From: Helianthus annuus
Taxonomy: Eukaryota > Streptophyta > Magnoliopsida > Asterales > Asteraceae
Length of the DNA: 64,000 nt
Assembly (NCBI RefSeq): GCF_002127325.2
Contig: NC_035438.2
Location: 86,840,393 to 86,904,392, forward strand
Reading direction: 5' to 3'
Shown: piece after piece, positions 56,825 to 64,000 of the stretch
How positions within the stretch are numbered: position 1 is the first letter of the stretch
How the letters are laid out: every line of letters begins with the position of its first letter
Notes under the pieces: model-generated
Told to the model about the DNA's origin: nothing
What the model saw: the letters and a program-made list of their open reading frames with translations, nothing else
Database searches by the model: none
Program-made: the position numbers and the translations under genes

Positions 56825-57421
56825 TAGGGGTGTGCATGGGTCGGTTTGGGTTGGTTTTGACCAAAAACCATAACCATAACTGTGATGTCGGTTATTAGAT
56901 AACCATAACCATAACCGATCGGTTATGGTGGTTATGGTTATTCGGTTTTGATGGTTATAGCGGGTCGGTTATGGGTGGTTAACCGTGTATTTAACTTAGC
57001 TAAAAATAGTTTAATTTTTTTTAACATGGAATAAATTGTTATTGCATATTTGTATATATTAGTATATTACATAGTATTAAAAAATACATATGATACATTC
57101 CATAAATTCAAATAAACATTCAACCAAAACCACAAAATGATATGAAAAACCGACAAGTACTAAAAATCTTCGGTCAAAAGCATCAAATAATAAAAATACG
57201 GTGAAAAGTCCTAAATCCTGCAAAGATTTATTACATGTCGGTTCGGTTATGGTGGGTATGGAAAAAATGATAACCATAACCGACCCGCTACTTTCGGTTT
57301 TCAAAAGAACCATTAACCGACCCACCGGTTTTTTATTTGGTTCAGTTTTTCGGTTCGGTTTTGTCGGTTAATTCGGTTATGGTTCGGTTAATTCGGTTTT
57401 TTGCACACCCCTAACTTACTT
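56817..57421. mobile_element. hAT-type MITE, TIR TAGGGGTGTGCA, TSD ACTTACTT
   Basis: The body 56825-57413 (589 bp) starts TAGGGGTGTGCA and ends TGCACACCCCTA, a perfect 12 bp terminal inverted repeat, flanked by an 8 bp duplication ACTTACTT. The 8 bp TSD and TIR sequence are those of hAT elements. The inside is built of 'ggttatggtta', 'ataaccataacc' and 'tcggttcggtt' runs; these are not telomere repeats. An open frame at 57077-57325 has no transposase motif. Confidence 0.93.
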
Positions 57422-57943
57422 AATTATCTTTCAATATTACGGCCTTGCGGGACTGTAACACTGCTGACTCAGATCAATATGGCTGAGGGTTGCGTTGCAT
57501 TCAAAAGAGGGACATGCCACTATAACTAAAATAATATCTTAAAAAAAACCCAAAGTGCGGAAATCATCAAAGGATACATAAAAGATGAGTCGGAACCAGG
57601 TGATTCTTTCTTGTTTATTTGTTTCTTTTATTACATTAGTTTCTTTCTTTATTATTACTTGTTTAAAAAACTTTTTCTCAAAATTTGGGTCGATTGGACG
57701 CTGACGATAAACCGGTATTAGAAACTCTTGTGTCCTTGGACGATCTCGGTATCTTACCATCACTATACTACGTCAACAATTGGTGCACTTGCCCTAGCGT
57801 GTTGTAGAGAATGATAGTATTATATCGTGTTTTATAAATTTAAAACTTGATAAAGAGTGAAAAGTACTTAAAATATAATAAAAATCATACGCACGCTCGC
57901 ATCATGTCATTCGTAATTTTTCTCATTAGAAATTTATTGGTCG
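57422..57943 (-). other. Repeat remnant with second 80 bp copy and retroelement-leader-like sequence
   Basis: 57441-57520 is the second copy of the 80 bp repeat. From about 57830 down to 57540 the minus strand reads like the junction of LTR and leader seen in some plant LTR elements ('gcaagtgcaccaattgttga', then 'aagataccgagatcgtccaa', 'ggacacaagagtttct'). The open frame 57763-57539 has no domain. The retroelement origin is from general familiarity only. Confidence 0.4.
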
Positions 57944-58743
57944 CAGGGGCGGAGGCATCATATAACCAGCCGTAGCACGGGCTACGGCTCAAACTCGTGT
58001 TCGCAGTGTTAATTTTTTTTTTTTTTTGATTTTATATAAAGTATACCCCTAAAAAATACGAGGATACCCCTAACCAAAAAATAGGATACTTTTTATAGTA
58101 AAATCTAATTCTTTTTATAAAGTTTAAAAGTTAATTTTTGAAGTATGAAGATTCTGTAAACCGAAAAATCGGATATTATCACGATGGCAAATTTGCAATG
58201 TCTGGGTAATTGATGATATCATGATAGACCTCCTAGCCCATCATTAGCCCAAACCCAAATCATTAGCCCGTGCTACAAGCCCAGTTTTCATTGTGATGGT
58301 GTGGGCGGCAATTGAAAAAAATCATGAGAAACCAAACGTCGTTGCTCAACACTACGGAACAAAACCCAATGCTTGACTGTTTGAGCGTCTTTCCCTGCGA
58401 GCTCAAGTTTGAACATGTCAAAAACATTATCCCGATTCGTCCCTGAAGCCTTGAACTCGAACCTGCGTTTCGTTGTAAGTTTTCGGTTTCTTGGCCCTTG
58501 ATTCCTTGAATATTGATAATTTGATACTTTATTTCAGTTTTTAGTTTTTCAGTTATTGTTTGTAACTTGTAAGTTTTAGTGAAATTGTGATTTGTGAATA
58601 TGTTAGGATTTAAGATTTGCAACTTTAATTCTTTAAATGTTTGTTGTTAATGTAATATTGTTTATGTTCTAAAACTTATACTCTTATCTTTTCGTTGTTA
58701 AACTAGGGATTTGATTAGTTGAATTCTTTAATTTGTGGTGAAG

Positions 58744-59536
58744 ATGAAACCACAAACTAAACAACAATCACTAATTGGGGACTTTTCAAAAGAAAATTTG
58801 AGGAAATTGATGAAAATCGGGTTGCTAATGATACAATCCCGAATGATACAAGTCTGAATGTTGCTAATGATAATATTCAAGCAAATGATGACATTGATGC
58901 AAGTCCGAATGCTGTTAATGATAATATTCAAGCAAATGATGACATTGACGCAAGTCCGAATGTTGTTATGCAAGAAAATGTTGATATTGTTCCAAGTAGT
59001 CCTACAACTTCAACTCTTCAGATCCCTATGATAGGCCACCTATTGCTAGTTATCACCCTAATCAAATAGATTTTAAAGGGGCTTTTGAACCGTGTAGTCA
59101 TGAATTTCCTTTCAAAGACTATTATGGAAAAAAAGACGATTTGTTGTTACTTGGTTTAATGATCATAAGTGGTTAGAGTATAGTACTAAAGTAGATAAAG
59201 CCTTTTGTTTATATTTATTTTACTTGTTTAAAGAAGTGTCGGTAATCAAGGAGGAAGAGATACATGGTCATCTAATTCTAAAGGCTTTTGTGATTGGAGT
59301 AAAAAGGGTTCCTTAATAAAACATGTTGGGAAAGTTGATAGTCATCATTTAAAGGCGGCGCAAAAGTTACTTCCTTTTGTGAAAAAAAAAAACAACATTA
59401 CGATGGTGGATATGACGGAAAGTTATGGTAATCCAAGAAACCGAAAGAATTTCATTACAAATAAATATCATTTTGAAGCTGACATTTTTAATGAGGTTTT
59501 GGATATGCAACTTCTAGAATAAGGAAATCGATTTAG
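58744..59536 (+). pseudogene. hAT transposase N-terminal part, broken
   Basis: It starts MKPQTKQQSLIG, followed by a one-base frameshift near 58787 and then an Asn/Asp-rich part with a 51 bp tandem duplication (about 58867-58970, 'IQANDDIDASPN' twice). From 59031 'PPIASYHPNQIDFKGAFEP' leads into the TTF-type zinc-finger region, with more frameshifts, and then 'KHVGKVDSHHLKAAQ'. It stops near 59523 with no catalytic domain. In this family the finger binds the element ends. Confidence 0.75.
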
Positions 59537-59554
59537 TGAGGCAACAACTAGTTT

Positions 59555-60022
59555 ATGTCGTGTTTAAATCCTTGTAACTGGTTTTCTAAGTTTGACCCAT
59601 CGAAGATATTGGCGTTTGCTGAGATGTATCCGGATGATTTTACTACACAAGAACTAGGGACTCTTTTGGGTGATATTGAGTCATTTCGTTACACTATAAA
59701 TGATGATGATAGATTTGCTAACTTAAATGGAATAAGTGATCTTGCTCGTCTTATGGTGGAAACCGAAACACATAGTTCTTGTCCTTTGGTTTATCGGGTA
59801 GTGAAGCTAGCTTTGGTTTTACCAGTTACAACCGCAACCGTTGAAATATGTTTTTCTAAATTGAAGCTTGTTAAGACATATTTACGCAATGGAATGGACC
59901 CGGAATATTTGAACAATGTTAGGGTTTGTGCGGTCGAACAAGAAACTTTTGATAAAGTAAAAGATGACGACGTGATAGAACGATTTCAAGCTATGAGAAA
60001 AAAAAGAGGGCAAATCTATTAG
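59555..60022 (+). pseudogene. hAT transposase C-terminal dimerisation domain
   Basis: A 155-codon open frame. The second half is the hAT dimerisation domain: 'PLVYRVVKLALVLPVTTATV' then 'EICFSKLKLVKTYLRN' and 'MDPEYLNNV'. The usual Arg-Cys-Phe-Ser reads Ile-Cys-Phe-Ser. The catalytic Asp/Asp/Glu region is absent upstream, so the open frame is a domain remnant. If translated alone it could only be a dimer-forming fragment. It ends 104 bp before the right terminal repeat. Confidence 0.8.
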
Positions 60023-60134
60023 TTATTATTTATTTTTTTATTATTGTACTTATTATCTTGTATGAATACACCGTAAAAAATATTTTTTTGGGATATCCCT
60101 GGTTTTACGGTCTAACTTCGCCACTAATTGGTCG

Positions 60135-61187
60135 TATGATTAACCGGACTCAACTTATACGATAGGATTAAAGAAATTTACCATTCTAAAAAAATGGAAA
60201 ATTCGACTTGAATCCACCTGGTTAAGCCTACCATTTGATACATGTTGCCGTGCTTTGCATTCGAAGCAAGTGTAGGTGTAAGGAAGCAATCACTTGTCGC
60301 CTGCCACCAAACCAACAAATACAAGAATCAAATTAATAAAATCACCCTCAACTATTTATCATTAGCAGTTTAGGTCCAAACTTTCAGTATGTTGAATATG
60401 ATGTTCCAAGTACAACTATTTTACAAGGTTAAGGTCCAGATAATAAATTCTAAAAAATATACATTTCAATACTTTTATATCATTCATATCATGGAAAACT
60501 ACGGGTTGACAACATCTCATCCTTCTTGTCTTTGGCAAACAATGGAACAAGGTTGACTCAAGGTCTTAAACAAATTCCAAAATTAGGGCACAAGTAACGC
60601 TTTCTAATATGTTAACAAGGCAATGAATTGCATAACAATGTTCAAATAATTGGAAAAATGATGTACCGGTTTAGTATACATACGATTTTCTTTAAGGATT
60701 TGTCGTTTTGTCTTTGTTCTCATTCTTTTCGAAAAATTTGGATCGAGAAGGTGGACAACTCAAATCTAGCTTGTAATATGCAATATACGTCGTTTTACTC
60801 TAGCTCCTAGCTCAACTATATTCAATACCGCCACTTAAAAAACCAAAGAAATTAGTGACTAATACAAGGGACTGATTATACCGTTCTTCAATACTATAGG
60901 GGGTGAAACAAACGCATGTATTTAGATAAAATGTCACCACTCACCATTGAAACTTGTTGCAAAAAAGCAACAGCTAACAGACCAACTGTCTTCATCTCCA
61001 AGACTCACCACCCAATTTTCTATCTTGTTCATCAAGTAAACCACTGATTAACATCAACATTTGACTCATAAATTACAGAAAGACAAACAAGCAAGATTGT
61101 GCATACAAAGATCCAAAACAACCCCTGACCGTTTCACATGTGAAACACCTTCTAGTTTCAAACTTTGTGATCAACTAAATTTCAAAC
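60135..61187 (+). promoter_or_regulatory. Upstream region and 5' UTR of the KORRIGAN gene
   Basis: About 1.05 kb between the hAT transposon and the ATG at 61188. No gene or further transposon end is seen; a 60-codon frame at 60628 has no motif. The last 180 bases are A/C-rich and ATG-poor, as in plant leaders. A weak TATA-like 'tatttagataaa' lies near 60918. The promoter position is inferred. Confidence 0.5.
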
Positions 61188-62109
61188 ATGTTTGGAAGAG
61201 ATCCATGGGGTGGATCATTGGAGATGAACCATGCGGATTCAGAAACAGCGCATGATGAGCACAACCAGAACGTGAACGATTTTGATAAGGCCGCAGTGTC
61301 GCGGCCTTTAGACGAGACCCAACAGAGCTGGTTGTTGGGTCCCACGGAAAAGAAAAAGAAGAAGTACGTTGATTTGGGTTGTGTTATTGTCAGCCGTAAG
61401 ATCTTTGTTTGGACGGTTGGATTGGTGGTAGGAGTAGGGTTTCTTGCTGGATTCATTGCATTGATTGTTAATACTGTTCCTAGGCATCACAAACACCCCC
61501 CTCCTCCTGATAATTACACTATTGCCCTTCAAAAAGCTCTCATGTTCTTCAATGCCCAAAAATGTAAGTTTTGTTAATTATTTTGTTGTTTTCCCACTTT
61601 ACAATTTTTCTTTTTGTTTTAAAAACGCCCTCCGCCGTGCATGAGTTTCACGTATGTGACGGTGTTGCAAGGACAACCAAATAAGCTTTATGTACGTATC
61701 GGTTTCTCTTTACATATCATCCTTTTTATCAAATGAAAATTTCATAATTTCTTTTCACATTTTTACACACAAGTCTACCCCAAACCCTAGCTTGACCAAT
61801 TTTGACCCAGATGAGCATGATGCACCGACTCAAGACCATGAGGCGTTTTCAAGTTTATCTTCCATATATGCAATTCTCGAAATTAAAAAAAAATATATGA
61901 TTTATGCAAAAAGTTTATAATTCTCAAACGAAAATAACATATTTCTAAACAAACCTGAATAGGGTACACATCTGATTTGAATTCCGAATTTTGTTTTGAA
62001 TTGAATTCGAATTAGTAATATTTACAACATTTAGACCCAAATAGTTGAATACATACATATTTTTTTCTTTATAATAAATTCATCTATTATTTTTTATTTC
62101 ATATATATA

Positions 62110-62150
<41 letters not shown>

Positions 62151-64000
62151 TTTATTATTTATTTTTATATGTTTTTTTTTAATCATAACTCGGGTTATAA
62201 TCGACCCGAATTTGAATTTTCAAATTCGAATAACCCGGAAACCTACCAGATGAACACCCCTAGTAACATATTTTCATTAGACTGATGTTAAAAGATGGAA
62301 TCGATCTTTATATAGCCTAAATAAGTTTGTAGCTTGCATGATCTTATTGTTTGCGTTGGATACATGCAGCTGGAAAACTGCCAAAGCATAACAATGTTTC
62401 ATGGAGGGGTAACTCATGCTTAAATGATGGGAAGGCTGATAAATCAGGCGCGGTCATTAAAGATCTGGTGGGCGGGTATTATGACGCTGGCGACACAATC
62501 AAGTTCCATTTCCCGAAAGCTTTTGCCATGACCATGTTAAGCTGGAGTGTTATCGAATACAGCGCGAAATATGAAGCTGCTGGCGAGCTTGATCATGTCA
62601 AAGAGATTATCAAATGGGGAACCGATTACTTCCTTAAAACCTTCAATTCGTCCGCTGATTCCATCAACCAGATCGTTTCTCAGGTCACTTGTTGTTCCTT
62701 TATCTTGTTGAATAACAACTAACACATAATTCAAACTTAACCAAAAAAAGCTTCACTTGTCATTACCAGTTTCAAAACAACTGCTTTTATGTAATAAAAA
62801 AATCTCAGTTCTAATGTTTGGATGAAAAGATTATGATTTTGATGATCTAAACAATTTATGTTGTAGGTTGGGAAAGGTGATACATCAGGAGGGGCAACTG
62901 ATCCTAATGATCATAGTTGTTGGATGAGACCCGAAGACATAGACTACCCTCGCCCCGTTACCGAATGCTCTAGCTGCTCTGACCTTGCAGCTGAGATGGC
63001 AGCTGCATTAGCTTCTGCATCGATCGTTTTCAAAGACAACAAGCCCTACTCAAAGAAACTTGTTCGTGGCGCTGCAACCCTCTGGCAGTTTGCTAGAGAT
63101 CAACGCGGGATTTACAGTTCTGGTGGAGCTGATGCTGGAATGTTTTATAACTCAAGTATGTATTGGGATGAGTTTGTATGGGGTGGAACTTGGATGTATT
63201 ATGCGACTGGAAATCAATCGTATCTTTACCTTTCTAGCCACCCTAAACTCGCTAAGCATGCTGGCGCGTTCTGGGGTGGGCCCGACTATGGTGTTCTTAG
63301 CTGGGACAACAAGCTTACTGGAGCTCAAGTAAGTTGGTCAAATCTTCTTTGATTCTGTATAATGACACGTCAGCCTATATCCTTGTTGGGGTGTTACGGT
63401 TATGGTATCAAAGCTTAGGCTCTTTCTTGTAGAAAACTTAAACTTTAGAACTAAACTTGTCATTGATTCTGTTCATTGCTTATTAACGATTTATTTTGTT
63501 ATGTTTTTAGGTGTTACTAACACGATTGAGATTGTTTCTGAGCCCGGGTTATCCATATGAAGAAACATTGCATACATATCATAACCAGACAAGCATAATC
63601 ATGTGTTCATACCTGCCATACTTTAAAAGTTTCAACAGAACAAAAGGTAAGTAGTGATTGCATTCACTTGTCACTAAAGTACCCAAATCTTTTTTATGGT
63701 AATAAAATCATATGGTTGACGATGACGATGATGATTATATTTTGTTGTAGGTGGATTGATCCAGTTAAATCACGGGAGACCGCAGCCACTTCAGTATGTT
63801 GTAAACGCTGCTTTCTTAGCTACCCTCTACAGTGACTATCTCGATGCTGCAGATACCCCTGGGTGGTATTGCGGGCCTAATTTCTATTCAAGCAACGAGC
63901 TACGCAAGTTTGCAAGGACTCAGGTATGCATTATAGTTGTAGATGCAAAATGGGTGGGTTAGATAACACGTCAATAAATTGGTCAAAATGGGTAAGTTTT
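61188..64000 (+). CDS. KOR: KORRIGAN-type membrane endo-1,4-beta-glucanase (GH9A), 5' part
   Basis: A type II membrane glucanase needed for cellulose synthesis and cell-wall assembly, cycling between Golgi, endosomes and plasma membrane. Exons: 61188-61563, 62370-62683, 62867-63328, 63511-63646, 63751-63923; 487 codons so far, and the gene continues right (family about 620). All four complete introns are GT-AG; exon 1 splits a Ser codon. The start MFGRDPWGG matches the KOR N-terminus. The cytosolic tail (1-70) has '[20 protein letters not shown]' with LL (49-50) and YVDL (60-63) sorting signals; the membrane segment is about 71-94. The lumenal GH9 domain shows '[12 protein letters not shown]' with catalytic-base Asp in DAGD (164-167), '[10 protein letters not shown]' and 'SPGYPYEE'. 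Six N-glycosylation sequons are visible. The His and Glu motifs of GH9 lie beyond the window. It appears intact. Confidence 0.95.
61564..62369 (+). other. KOR intron 1
   Basis: 806 bases, donor gtaagt, acceptor tgcag. It contains an (AT)n tract (62101-62150 with one interruption) and A/T-rich low-complexity sequence; no transposon ends are seen. A frame at 61690-61920 is not a gene. Confidence 0.9.
62101..62150. repeat. (AT)n microsatellite in KOR intron 1
   Basis: Nearly pure AT for 50 bases with a single TTT interruption near 62112. Confidence 0.95.

Larger units (their letters stand above)
57936..60134 (+). mobile_element. hAT transposon, internally deleted, TSD ATTGGTCG
   Basis: The body 57944-60126 (2183 bp) is flanked by ATTGGTCG (57936-57943, 60127-60134). 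Imperfect terminal inverted repeats: caggggcggagg at the left, tagtggcgaagt (minus strand) at the right. Inside, on the plus strand, are an N-terminal transposase part (from 58744) and a C-terminal dimerisation part (to 60022). The central catalytic RNase H-like part is missing, so it is a non-autonomous derivative of the TTF-finger/MYM-type hAT group. Confidence 0.92.

Noticed and set aside
56860..57410. Telomere-like 'ataaccataacc' runs
   Set aside because: They do not match the plant telomere unit (TTTAGGG) and lie inside a hAT MITE.
60628..60810. 60-codon frame upstream of KOR
   Set aside because: No domain and A/T-driven composition; nothing supports a gene.
61061..61255. Upstream frame overlapping the KOR start
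   Set aside because: It has no ATG at its start and runs out of frame through exon 1, whose own frame is clearly KORRIGAN.

Overview
This is a piece of a plant nuclear chromosome. It is dominated by nested LTR retrotransposons and ends in one ordinary plant gene, the 5' part of a KORRIGAN-type membrane-anchored endo-1,4-beta-glucanase (GH9A) with clean GT-AG introns. The gag types, LTR styles and the antisense gene in a Tat-like element look most like a eudicot, and probably Asteraceae. That family guess comes from general familiarity with such repeats, not from a search.

Left block (1-28245), a Russian doll four levels deep. (1) A copia-type gag gene read on the minus strand is split into 680-1307 and 27174-28245. 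(2) A chromovirus-like Ty3/gypsy element (1308-27173, minus strand) sits in it. It keeps gag, protease, RT, RNase H and integrase remnants, all broken, and a solo LTR (3673-5304) has landed in its integrase. (3) A Tat-like element (about 9873-25576, minus strand) sits in its 5' leader. It carries gag and a spliced antisense gene but no pol. (4) A complete young element without coding capacity (11212-19697, TSD GCATA) splits the first exon of that antisense gene.

Middle block (28246-56467). A second chromovirus (plus strand) survives as a scrap of RT (28246-28304), the pol 3' half (44561-46687) and one LTR (46722-56467). Its RT was hit by a gag-only element with 2.8 kb LTRs (28305-44560, TSD CCAAG). 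The left LTR of that element holds a copia element with an oversized gag and no pol (30421-37795, TSD AAAAT). The chromovirus LTR holds a second non-coding element (47656-54838, TSD TAAAC).

Right block (56468-64000). It contains a small hAT MITE (56825-57413, TSD ACTTACTT), an internally deleted hAT element with TTF-finger and dimerisation-domain remnants (57944-60126, TSD ATTGGTCG), about 1.05 kb of putative promoter and 5' UTR, and the KORRIGAN gene (ATG 61188; five exons in the window, continuing past 64000).

The most interesting pattern is that the four element bodies in which two LTRs and no pol are visible (two non-coding, two gag-only, plus a fifth gag + antisense case with less certain ends) have good cis signals: PBS, PPT, TATA and usually TSDs. 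The pol-bearing elements are broken. Five elements also share a short inverted repeat of the form (A)(A)(A)TYTCG-loop-CGARA(T)(T)(T) beside the polypurine tract, including elements with no reading frame left. No prokaryote-type system, RNA gene or CRISPR array was seen.
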